Source: an uncultured Oscillospiraceae bacterium (GTDB lineage: Bacteria > Bacillota_A > Clostridia > Oscillospirales > Oscillospiraceae). From it: DNA of 8,885 nt. The stretch is from contig CALWWO010000098.1 of assembly GCA_944385265.1 (NCBI GenBank), positions 1 to 8,885 on the forward strand, given 5' to 3'. Made by a program: the position numbers and the translations under genes. The notes beneath the pieces are model-generated. The model made no database searches. It had not been told where the DNA came from and saw only the letters and a program-made list of their open reading frames with translations. Of the stretch, positions 1 to 5,709 are shown piece by piece; within the stretch, counting starts at the first letter, position 1, and each line of letters opens with the position of its first letter.

Positions 1-1231
1 GCTGTTTCAGCTTTTTGTATTCGCCGTACAACTCTTTTTTCTGCCGGGCCAGCCCGTCGGCAGTCTGCCTGATTTTATCAAGTGACGGTGCGTGTTTCCC
101 TTTTAATTTTTTTGCGGCTGCTTCAAACAACGTGAGCTCGCGGCGGTGCTTTTCTGCAAAGGCAGGTTTGTTTTTTGCCCTTTGGTATTTGGTATAGACA
201 GGTTTTAATTCGTCATAAATAGCGGTATGCTTCATCAAAAGCGCCGTATCGCTCATGCTCTTTTCCGTCCCCTTGATTTGTTCCGAAACAGCGGTAAAAG
301 AAGCGTGTATTTTTCTTGCGGACTGTTCCAATTCCTCATACGTGCTGATGTTGTGTTCGGTTAGGAAGTTTAACGTTTTGCTTGCCTGTTTCAAATTATA
401 CAGCTTCGCCCAATGCTCGTAGCCCTTGCTTTCCTGCGCCTTGATATTGTTCTGAATGTCGATTAAAAGATTGATACGGCGGTTCTCTTTCCTTGGCGCT
501 CTTGTACGCCGTTCAATCCGATCCCTTATTGCTTCCTCGGTATAGCGGGGGCCTAAGGTTTTTCCCCGTGTAAAACGCTCTTTTCCTTTGGCGCGGAATG
601 AAATGTACTTGCCCCGTTTCACTTCATAATCGGCAATCTCCATACGCAATAGGAAGTCCTCAAAGTCTGTTGACCGTGAGATTGCCTTGTCAATATCCGC
701 TTTTAGCTGTGCTTTCCAGCTTGTACCCTGCCGAGCTGCGGAATATTCCTTATAGCTTTTGCCCTTGTTCTCATTCGGCGGTATGACGGATAAGCCGTGC
801 TCCTCACACAGCCGGTCGCTGATACGGCGGGTTCGGTTATTCCACCGTCTGTTGACATGGCTGTGCCTGTAATCAACAAAACTGACGTCGCAGAAAATGA
901 TGTGGTTATGGATATGATTGCGGTCTGTGTGCGTTGTTAGAACGTATTCAAACCTGCCGCCCAACACTTCATCGGCAAGCTGCTTTCCAATCTCGTGCGC
1001 CTGCTCCGGCGTGGTTTCGCCCGGCGCAAAGGATTGTATCAAATGCCGCGCTAAATGCGGGCCGGGTTCACTTGCTTTCTGCCTTGTCCATTCAAATTCC
1101 ATATCCGCCGTTTCCGGCGAACAGCCGTAGGAATGTATCAATAATGCGCCGTCCGTTTTGGCGGGATTGCAGATATAGTCAAGGGCTTTTTTCAGCGTAG
1201 CGTTGATAGCATGGTTCTTTGTAACCGCCAT
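1..1231 (-). CDS. MOBP-type relaxase, C-terminus beyond window
   Basis: DNA relaxase that would nick oriT and lead the strand into a recipient during conjugation or mobilization. I read it from ATG at 1231 leftward; the frame stays open to base 1, giving about 410 residues with no stop, so it is partial. The N-terminus (MAVTKNHAINATLKKALDYI) has a candidate catalytic tyrosine at Y19. Residues 101-110 read HTDRNHIHNH, the metal-binding three-histidine motif of Pfam Relaxase (PF03432). After about residue 230 the protein is charged and helical, as usual for the C-terminal half. The start lies inside mobC (40-base overlap), with a weak GGTGAG just upstream, so translation is probably coupled to mobC. 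The codons look more GC-rich than the blaI-blaR region. Family assignment is firm; the exact subgroup is inferred. Confidence 0.93.
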   Translation of the reverse strand, partial: MAVTKNHAINATLKKALDYICNPAKTDGALLIHSYGCSPETADMEFEWTRQKASEPGPHLARHLIQSFAPGETTPEQAHEIGKQLADEVLGGRFEYVLTTHTDRNHIHNHIIFCDVSFVDYRHSHVNRRWNNRTRRISDRLCEEHGLSVIPPNENKGKSYKEYSAARQGTSWKAQLKADIDKAISRSTDFEDFLLRMEIADYEVKRGKYISFRAKGKERFTRGKTLGPRYTEEAIRDRIERRTRAPRKENRRINLLIDIQNNIKAQESKGYEHWAKLYNLKQASKTLNFLTEHNISTYEELEQSARKIHASFTAVSEQIKGTEKSMSDTALLMKHTAIYDELKPVYTKYQRAKNKPAFAEKHRRELTLFEAAAKKLKGKHAPSLDKIRQTADGLARQKKELYGEYKKLKQ

Positions 1232-1521
1232 ATCTCACCGAGCCTTTCCCGAAGCTCTGCAATATCTTCCCGGTATATATCGCTGGTAGAATTGACACGT
1301 TTTGCAATTTGGTTGATATTGCGGCCTATAGCGTGCAATTCCTTGTTCATCTCTTTTATATTGGCGGTGTCGGTATAGATGATATACCCGTCAATCGCCA
1401 TTTTCCGCAGATATGCCCCGATCTGCCTTGTGGGGACAAGAGACATTTTATATTTAATGAGTTTCCTTTCTTCTTCTGTTACCCAGATTTTAAGCTGGAT
1501 ATTCCGCTTTCTGTTAGCCAT
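1192..1521 (-). CDS. MobC-like relaxosome accessory protein
   Basis: Small DNA-binding partner of the relaxase (109 residues), expected to bind oriT and help the relaxase open the nick region. The N-terminal stretch (about residues 5-45: basic, then a strand, then TEEERKLIKYKM and a helix ending YLRKMAIDGY) fits a ribbon-helix-helix fold. The segment ELHAIGRNINQIAKRVN, about residues 62-78, is the conserved stretch typical of the MobC family (PF05713). The ribosome binding site GGAGG is read on the minus strand at 1534-1530, eight bases before the ATG, so the start is well supported. It overlaps the relaxase downstream by 40 bases. The region immediately upstream is full of inverted repeats and is the obvious place for its target, oriT. 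Confidence 0.9.
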   Translation of the reverse strand: MANRKRNIQLKIWVTEEERKLIKYKMSLVPTRQIGAYLRKMAIDGYIIYTDTANIKEMNKELHAIGRNINQIAKRVNSTSDIYREDIAELRERLGEIWRLQRTMLSTLR

Positions 1522-1544
1522 ATGTATATCCTCCGTATGTGAAA

Positions 1545-1640
1545 GTAAGGGTTTGGGACTATCCCAAATTTTGACCGATTTTCAGAATCGGAAAGCAAGG
1601 TCAAAAACCGCGAATGGGTACTCATTCGCTTTGCTTGCTG
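1545..1640. other. Candidate origin of transfer (oriT), nested inverted repeats
   Basis: Directly upstream of mobC there are several dyads close together. TTTGGGA (1552-1558) pairs with TCCCAAA (1562-1568). TTTTGACC (1569-1576) pairs with GGTCAAAA (1599-1606), and inside it CCGATT (1575-1580) pairs with AATCGG (1586-1591). GCGAATG (1610-1616) pairs with CATTCGC (1623-1629). AAGCAA (1593-1598) and TTGCTT (1631-1636) form a further inverted pair. Position beside mobC and relaxase plus repeat density fit an oriT. The nick site is not identified; this is inference from context. Confidence 0.55.
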
Positions 1641-1678
1641 TTCCTTAAAAATTAGTTTTTTCCCTATATACCATATCC

Positions 1679-1714
1679 TAAAAAAATCGTGATTTTGTTG
1701 CATAAATCACGATT
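1679..1714 (-). terminator. Perfect 11-bp hairpin with T run (minus strand)
   Basis: AATCGTGATTT (1685-1695) and AAATCACGATT (1704-1714) are perfect complements around an 8-base loop. Read on the minus strand the stem is followed by a run of T (1686-1681), so it could terminate minus-strand transcripts coming from the XRE gene and insulate mobC. The stem is AT-rich. It could equally be a protein-binding dyad belonging to oriT. Confidence 0.5.
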
Positions 1715-1720
1715 AAAAGC

Positions 1721-1750
1721 AAAAAAAATTACAGCCTGAACTCGGCTGCA
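1721..1750 (-). terminator. Weak hairpin followed by eight Ts (minus strand)
   Basis: CAGCC (1732-1736) and GGCTG (1744-1748) form a short stem. On the minus strand it is followed by TAA and then the eight-T tract at 1728-1721. It lies between two other minus-strand hairpins after the XRE gene and may be a backup terminator; the stem is short, so confidence is low. Confidence 0.35.
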
Positions 1751-1774
1751 ATTTTCAAAATCTACTCTATGATA

Positions 1775-1803
1775 CAGAAAAACGGAGGGCTATTCCTCCG
1801 TTT
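1775..1803 (-). terminator. Terminator at the end of the XRE gene
   Basis: On the minus strand AAACGGAGG (1803-1795) pairs perfectly with CCTCCGTTT (1788-1780) and runs into further Ts, giving five in a row. The stem starts inside the last codons of the XRE gene and its loop contains the stop codon. This is a standard intrinsic terminator layout. Confidence 0.7.
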
Positions 1804-2143
1804 CCGTTCTTGTTTCTATAATTCCTCTTGCGGTAGCTTCAATAATCGGCAAGTCCCGTTCGGATATGCTGTCAATCAATCCGTCCACTTGTCGGCGTAG
1901 TGTTGAGCGTTCCGGCTGTTTTTCAAAAATGAATTGGTCTACTGATATATTGAAAAGAGTTACAAGTTCGTACAATACTTGCAAACTTGGGTGTTGTCCC
2001 TCGTTTTCGATTGATACGATATAACGGGGCGCAAGATTTAATTTACTGCCTAACTGCTCTCTTGTCATTCCTGCGGCTGTCCTCGCTGATTTTATCGCCT
2101 GACCTAACGCTTTGAAATCATAGTGTTGTCTATCTTTTGACAT
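1790..2143 (-). CDS. XRE-family helix-turn-helix repressor (Tn916 Orf9-like)
   Basis: Cytoplasmic DNA-binding regulator of 117 residues. Residues about 11-66 form a Cro/C1-type HTH: ALGQAIKSARTAAGMTREQL, then SKLNLAPRYIVSIENEGQHP and LYELVTLFNISVDQFIF. The C-terminal 45 residues are helical and acidic, likely for dimerization. Length and placement in this type of element match Orf9 of Tn916, which represses the orf7-orf8 regulatory promoter; that role here is inferred. The ATG at 2143 is preceded on the minus strand by AGGTGA with a six-base gap. It is transcribed divergently from the blaI-like gene, sharing a 254-base AT-rich intergenic region, and is followed by terminator-like hairpins that separate it from mobC. 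Confidence 0.88.
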   Translation of the reverse strand: MSKDRQHYDFKALGQAIKSARTAAGMTREQLGSKLNLAPRYIVSIENEGQHPSLQVLYELVTLFNISVDQFIFEKQPERSTLRRQVDGLIDSISERDLPIIEATARGIIETRTETEE

Positions 2144-2286
2144 ATTAAATCACCTATATACATTTTACACCTCTATATATGTTTTATAAATGAGTTATAA
2201 TATCACTATAATTACACAAATATGCCCTAAAACGATCGATATTATTCGTTAAGCCGTATATAATTAATGTATTATAATAACTCATT

Positions 2287-2319
2287 GAAAAGTATTTTAT
2301 AAAAATTTTTTAAAAAAGG
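2287..2319 (+). promoter_or_regulatory. A/T-tract UP-like element
   Basis: The 33 bases just upstream of the -35 box are almost only A and T, with phased A and T tracts (AAAAATTTTTTAAAAAAG). This resembles an UP element for the RNA polymerase alpha subunit and would strengthen the blaI-operon promoter. Inferred from composition and position only. Confidence 0.4.
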
Positions 2320-2321
2320 AC

Positions 2322-2350
2322 TTGACAATACGGCAAGTGTCGTATATAAT
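2322..2350 (+). promoter_or_regulatory. Consensus sigma-A promoter of the blaI-blaR operon
   Basis: TTGACA (2322-2327), a 17-base spacer, and TATAAT (2345-2350): both hexamers match the vegetative consensus exactly and the spacing is optimal. Start of transcription is expected near 2357. So strong a promoter implies tight repression, which the two palindromes at 2329 and 2361 would supply. Confidence 0.92.
2329..2344 (+). promoter_or_regulatory. BlaI-type operator 1 (in promoter spacer)
   Basis: TACGGCAAGTGTCGTA is a 16-base dyad (TACGRCA-NN-TGYCGTA when oriented) that fits exactly inside the spacer between -35 and -10. Its reverse complement matches operator 2 at 14 of 16 positions. Bound repressor here would block RNA polymerase. 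Known BlaI/MecI operators are similar short dyads with TAC/GTA ends. Confidence 0.85.
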
Positions 2351-2360
2351 ATAAACATAC

Positions 2361-2376
2361 TACGACAAATGCCGTA
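2361..2376 (+). promoter_or_regulatory. BlaI-type operator 2 (at start of transcript)
   Basis: TACGACAAATGCCGTA, the second copy of the dyad, begins about four bases after the predicted transcription start. Its centre is 32 bases from that of operator 1, about three helical turns, so two repressor dimers would sit on the same DNA face, as expected for BlaI-family control. Confidence 0.85.
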
Positions 2377-2397
2377 GAAGAAAGAGAGGTAATTATC

Positions 2398-2784
2398 TTG
2401 AAAACTTTTGAAAAAAGACTTCCGGACGCGGAACTCGAAATTATGAAAGTGATATGGCACAATCCTTGTCCCATATCGACAAGTGAGGTGAAAAAACGTA
2501 TAGATAATGAAACAGATAATGTGTGGACGCAGCAAACACTCCAATCATTATTGAATCGTCTGATTGCAAAAGGATTTTTGGAAAAGGGCAAAAGAGGTAA
2601 GGAATATATTTATACTCCGCTTGTTGCGGAAAGGGACTATGTGGAATTTGAAAGCGGACAGTTTTTGAAAAAAATGCACTCGGGTTCTGTTGTCGGTTTC
2701 ATGCGCGCCCTGTTTGACAGTAAAAAAATCAGCGACGAAGATATTGCCGAGCTTGAAAGAATGTTTAAGGAAAATAAAGAATAA
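2398..2784 (+). CDS. blaI: BlaI/MecI/CopY-family repressor
   Basis: Winged-helix repressor of 128 residues that should bind the two dyads upstream and shut off its own operon. Residues 8-75 show the family signature: LPDAELEIMKVIWHN, then SEVKKRI, VWTQQTLQSLLNRLIAKGFL and a wing ending GKEYIYTPLV. The C-terminal part (about 85-128) is the dimerization region that the partner protease cuts in classical BlaI. Aligned by eye, the Asn-Phe cleavage pair of staphylococcal BlaI falls on Ala-Leu in this protein's FMRALFDS segment. Start is TTG, not ATG, with GAGAGG at 2384-2389 eight bases before it; no nearby ATG gives the conserved N-terminus. Its stop overlaps the next gene's start (TAATG). The symbol denotes family; the natural inducer and whether it controls other genes are unknown. 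Confidence 0.93.
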   Translation: MKTFEKRLPDAELEIMKVIWHNPCPISTSEVKKRIDNETDNVWTQQTLQSLLNRLIAKGFLEKGKRGKEYIYTPLVAERDYVEFESGQFLKKMHSGSVVGFMRALFDSKKISDEDIAELERMFKENKE

Positions 2785-5015
2785 TGGAAACGGTAAAACA
2801 AATCTTTTTGCAGCACGCATTTTCGTCGCTCAAACTGTCAGCAGTTATCATTTTGCTTTTAGCATTCACAAAGCCAATAGCAAAGCGATATACAGCAGGC
2901 TTTCGGTATTATTCGTGGCTTGCGGTAATGCTTATATTCTTAATTCCGTTCGGGGCTATGGGTATAAGCTACACTGTAAACTTCTCATCTTTAACCAATG
3001 TGGTGAATGTGCAATCAATACGCGAATGGTACAGCGAAAACGCACCTGAGCAGTCTATAACAGAAGAATATATAGGATCCGAGCGCATAGAAGGAAAAAC
3101 TGAAAGTGCGGATAAGAAAAAATCGGAAGTCCAATATGTTCCTGTCACAAAAACGGCAGTAATTAAAGTACCTGTTGACATAACAGCAATACTCGCGTTA
3201 CTTTGGCTGATTGGTGCGCTTATATATTTTGTGCTGCATACAGGACGGTACATAGGATTTAAGCGCAGTATGCGGCGGTTATGCCAACCTGTAGGTGATA
3301 AAAGAATACAATCAGCATTGGATGTTGAAAAACGGCGGCTCGGCATTTCAAAGGATATACAGATAAATTTATTCCCTTTGACCGACACGCCAATGCTTAC
3401 AGGTTATTTTAGGCCTGAAATAATATTGCCGCACACGGGTTACACGGATGAAGAACTGAGTTTCATTCTTCGTCACGAGCTGCTTCATTTGAAAAGAAAT
3501 GATATTTTGTATCAGTTTATAACACTGATTTTTATATCGCTGCATTGGTTCAATCCGTTTGTTTATTTAATGGCGAGAGCGATTGAAATTGACGGAGAAA
3601 CTTCGTGCGACGAAAAAACGCTTGAGGGAAAAGCGTATGAGGAAAGAATATTTTACGGTGAAATGCTGTTAAAATTCTTGAGAACAACAACACAAAAAAA
3701 GTCATATATGACGACTACATTTTTCGGAGGTAAGAAAGGCATGAAAAAGCGACTAAATTTAATAAAAAGCAAAGCAATACGAAAAAAAGGCACAGCGGCA
3801 ATGGCAGTTATTATGAGTATGACTGTTCTGTTGTCAACTGGTGCGGCAGCTATGGGCAGCGAGTATTTTAACTCTGTATTTGAGGGTGATACTTCCTATT
3901 TGGCTGATTTTATAAAAACAGAGAAAAAGAGCGTTGAGGACGACCGCTTTAAGCTGACATTAGAGCAGTATCTTGTAGCTGAAAATCAGGCAATGCTGAT
4001 TTGCTCTTTGGAGGCAAAAACAGCGGACGCGATTGAGGAGATAAATGCTCCTAACGAAAAAATAGTTTTGGACAAACCTGCCGACGCTATTGTATACTCA
4101 GAAAACGAGGAAGTTTTAAGTTCAGCAATCATAAAAATTGATACTATGAATTTTGCACCTACTGATACAGAAAAGGCAAGTCTCGGCGGTTATGTATTTG
4201 GTTCTCTTGACAATAAAAAATTTGATACAGAAAGCAAAAAGTATTATATCATAAAATGTATTGATATAAAAAATGATGATAAGATTGATTTTTGCATCAG
4301 TACCTCAAGAATAAAGGGCGCTCCCAAAATCACTGTTCCTATGGATTACAACATAGAAACAAAGATATTGAACCTTGATACTATTACAGTAAAATATAAC
4401 CCTATTTCTATATCAATCAACTATCCGACTACTGATGATAAAAGCGGTTGCGATTGGTGTAAATGGAATGGCGGATACTTTTATTTCCGAATGAAGAATG
4501 ACGAGGTAAAAACCTTCCATCAGTTATACGACAGAACTGATTGGGATAACGATTACACCAATGCGTGGGCCAAGAGAATTATAGAGCCTGACGAAATTAA
4601 AAGTATTATTGTAAATGGTATAGAATATCCTGTGGATAATCCTTCACAGACAACTGCTGTTACGATTGATAATAATTTACAGCCTTTTACAATCAGTTCC
4701 TATGCAAATGACACACAAAGATTACCGCTAAGAGAATTATGCGACGGTTTAGGTGCAGAAGTAATCTGGGATAATGATACACAATCGGCAACTGTTAAAT
4801 ATCGTGGCTCAACTTATGTATTTACAGTTGGAAGCACAAAGGTTAAAATCAATGGTGAAACAGTAGATTTTTATGACGAGTTCGTTGATAATACTGCTTT
4901 TGTCAACGAAAATGGCAGAATGATTGTTCCTGTTATGGTTCAGGATTATATGGATATTGATTGCCACGGCCTTGGTAATCCTCTTCAATATGAAAGATGG
5001 CACATCATTCCGTAA
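2784..5015 (+). CDS. BlaR1-like M56 membrane metalloprotease with stalk-like C-terminus
   Basis: Membrane sensor protease of 743 residues expected to inactivate the BlaI-like repressor when a signal is sensed outside. Hydrophobic segments lie near residues 16-30, 43-64, 133-153, 245-263 and 337-358. The cytosolic zinc protease core has H231-E-L-L-H235 (in RHELLHLKRNDI) and a likely third ligand E272 in GETSCDE, as in peptidase family M56. Beyond the last membrane segment about 385 residues should be extracytoplasmic. I see no SxxK/SxN/KTG penicillin-binding signature. Residues about 385-630 are an unassigned beta-rich region (perhaps DUF4179/DUF5643-like, tentative). Residues about 645-735 (LPLRELCDGLGAEVIWDNDT, later NGRMIVPV) resemble the copper amine oxidase N-terminal (stalk) domain, PF07833. 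It overlaps blaI and the next gene by one base each. Protease family is firm; the signal sensed is unknown and probably not a classical beta-lactam mechanism. Confidence 0.88.
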   Translation: METVKQIFLQHAFSSLKLSAVIILLLAFTKPIAKRYTAGFRYYSWLAVMLIFLIPFGAMGISYTVNFSSLTNVVNVQSIREWYSENAPEQSITEEYIGSERIEGKTESADKKKSEVQYVPVTKTAVIKVPVDITAILALLWLIGALIYFVLHTGRYIGFKRSMRRLCQPVGDKRIQSALDVEKRRLGISKDIQINLFPLTDTPMLTGYFRPEIILPHTGYTDEELSFILRHELLHLKRNDILYQFITLIFISLHWFNPFVYLMARAIEIDGETSCDEKTLEGKAYEERIFYGEMLLKFLRTTTQKKSYMTTTFFGGKKGMKKRLNLIKSKAIRKKGTAAMAVIMSMTVLLSTGAAAMGSEYFNSVFEGDTSYLADFIKTEKKSVEDDRFKLTLEQYLVAENQAMLICSLEAKTADAIEEINAPNEKIVLDKPADAIVYSENEEVLSSAIIKIDTMNFAPTDTEKASLGGYVFGSLDNKKFDTESKKYYIIKCIDIKNDDKIDFCISTSRIKGAPKITVPMDYNIETKILNLDTITVKYNPISISINYPTTDDKSGCDWCKWNGGYFYFRMKNDEVKTFHQLYDRTDWDNDYTNAWAKRIIEPDEIKSIIVNGIEYPVDNPSQTTAVTIDNNLQPFTISSYANDTQRLPLRELCDGLGAEVIWDNDTQSATVKYRGSTYVFTVGSTKVKINGETVDFYDEFVDNTAFVNENGRMIVPVMVQDYMDIDCHGLGNPLQYERWHIIP

Positions 5016-5233
5016 TGGAAAACCGCAGGAGAAGTCGTTTAATAAATAACGAAAAATGGGTATTATGCCCGATATGCAATAATAAAACACGGACGAAGCT
5101 ACGTAAAGATACAGAATTAAAGAATTTCCCTTTATTCTGTCCGAAATGTAAAAATGAAACTTTAATAAACGCAAAACAATTTAATATTACTGTTATCAAA
5201 GAGCCAGACGCAAAGACGCAGGAGCCTAATTGA
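5015..5233 (+). CDS. Cysteine-rich KTR zinc-ribbon protein
   Basis: Small protein (72 residues) of the Cys_rich_KTR family (PF14205), known mainly from Tn916-type elements where it sits just after the cargo gene (downstream of tetM). WVLCPICNNKTRTKL, then FCPKCKNETLI, gives two CxxC pairs (C18/C21 and C42/C45) that should bind one zinc ion; the KTR motif is at 24-26. The tail VIKEPDAKTQ is also typical. I prefer ATG 5015, which overlaps the blaR stop as TAATG, repeating the blaI-blaR junction; ATG 4997 in the same frame would add six residues. There is no good ribosome binding site, so coupled translation is likely. Function is not established; nucleic-acid binding is a guess from the zinc ribbon. 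Confidence 0.9.
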   Translation: MENRRRSRLINNEKWVLCPICNNKTRTKLRKDTELKNFPLFCPKCKNETLINAKQFNITVIKEPDAKTQEPN

Positions 5234-5246
5234 CTGTAAGACGCAG

Positions 5247-5289
5247 AGCCGATAATTTGAGATGTATCTCAGGTTATCGGCTATTTTTA
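5247..5289 (+). terminator. Terminator of the blaI-blaR-KTR operon
   Basis: AGCCGATAA (5247-5255) pairs with TTATCGGCT (5274-5282). The interior continues with two T-G pairs and TGAGAT/ATCTCA around a two-base turn, so the stem is close to 17 pairs. It is followed by ATTTTTAT. It begins 14 bases after the KTR stop codon. Confidence 0.88.
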
Positions 5290-5295
5290 TATAAC

Positions 5296-5340
5296 AGGCC
5301 TGCCAAATAAAAAAAACGATATTTGGCAGGCCTATTTTGT
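5296..5340 (+). terminator. Second strong terminator, 14-bp perfect stem
   Basis: AGGCCTGCCAAATA (5296-5309) and TATTTGGCAGGCCT (5320-5333) are perfect complements with an A-rich ten-base loop, followed by ATTTTGTT. It sits right after the first terminator, giving a tandem barrier between the cargo operon and the regulatory genes. Confidence 0.85.
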
Positions 5341-5354
5341 TATGCTTGAATTTT

Positions 5355-5393
5355 ATTCCTCCGAATGTCGTTAATGTTTGGAGGGATATTTTT
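5355..5393 (+). terminator. Terminator-like hairpin with T run
   Basis: ATTCCTCCGAA (5355-5365) pairs with TTTGGAGGGAT (5377-5387) through 11 pairs, two of them G-T, followed by ATTTTT. The stem hides a CCTCC/GGAGG pair. It may be a third terminator or the 5' part of the leader upstream of the sigma-like gene. Confidence 0.5.
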
Positions 5394-5415
5394 GCGTTGG
5401 AATAGCAACAACTGC

Positions 5416-5438
5416 TCGCTGCTTGTCAGAAGCAGCGA
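5416..5438 (+). repeat. 9-bp hairpin in leader
   Basis: TCGCTGCTT (5416-5424) and AAGCAGCGA (5430-5438) are perfect complements around GTCAG. No T run follows, so it is not a terminator; it is probably a structured RNA element or protein-binding dyad. Confidence 0.55.
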
Positions 5439-5502
5439 CTACAAGCCTACAAGCTGTCTGTATTAAAGAAATTACATATTCTTGATATGGACAAGCTCGC
5501 TT

Positions 5503-5542
5503 TTGAATGTGATATTACAACTCATTTTAATAGATGTAATAT
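5503..5542 (+). promoter_or_regulatory. Possible promoter and operator of the sigma-like gene
   Basis: TTGAAT (5503-5508), a 17-base spacer and TTTAAT (5526-5531) form a moderate promoter. Across it lies an inverted repeat, ATATTACA (5512-5519) and TGTAATAT (5535-5542), placed where a repressor such as the XRE protein could act. Both calls are by eye; the boxes are not perfect. Confidence 0.35.
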
Positions 5543-5548
5543 GTCCTT

Positions 5549-5593
5549 AAATGTTCGGTTGCTTTATGCGGCCGAACATTTTTGTATTTTTTT
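5549..5593 (+). terminator. Terminator or attenuator upstream of the sigma-like gene
   Basis: AAATGTTCGG (5549-5558) pairs with CCGAACATTT (5572-5581), and the inner TTGC/GCGG adds four pairs with two wobbles, closing on TTTAT. TTGTATTTTTTT follows. It lies 117 bases before the sigma-like start and just after the possible promoter, so it could be an attenuator rather than the end of a gene. Confidence 0.75.
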
Positions 5594-5643
5594 GAAAAAG
5601 TTTCTCAAAACACGAAACAAACACCTTCTTTTTTCTTGGATAT

Positions 5644-5680
5644 TGAACAGAAAGGGGTTAGCAGGACAAGTCCCTGTTCA
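5644..5680 (+). repeat. Inverted repeat before the sigma-like ribosome binding site
   Basis: TGAACAG (5644-5650) and CTGTTCA (5674-5680) can pair, enclosing the smaller dyad GGAC-AA-GTCC (5664-5673). It ends about 15 bases before the strong AAGGAGGTGA site and could affect translation or transcription of the next gene. Confidence 0.4.
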
Positions 5681-5709
5681 CTACTCCACAGAGGAAGGAG
5701 GTGAACTTA

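Larger units (their letters stand above)
5234..5709 (+). other. Structured non-coding region between KTR and sigma-like gene
   Basis: No convincing gene lies in these 476 bases. It holds a series of stem-loops (two strong terminators, three further hairpins) and a possible weak promoter, then the ribosome binding site of the next gene. A ten-codon reading frame (MLEFYSSECR, 5342-5374) exists but has no clear ribosome binding site. The later hairpins could form an attenuation leader for the sigma-like gene. Confidence 0.6.

Noticed and set aside
934..1200. Plus-strand ORFs opposite the relaxase
   Set aside because: They lie antisense to a well-supported relaxase with intact HTDRNHIHNH motif.
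2969..3388. Long minus-strand ORF opposite blaR
   Set aside because: Antisense shadow of a clear M56 protease gene; no start signal or family features.
5701..5709. GTG start for the sigma-like gene
   Set aside because: The GTG is part of the ribosome binding site AAGGAGGTGA; ATG 5710 is correctly spaced.
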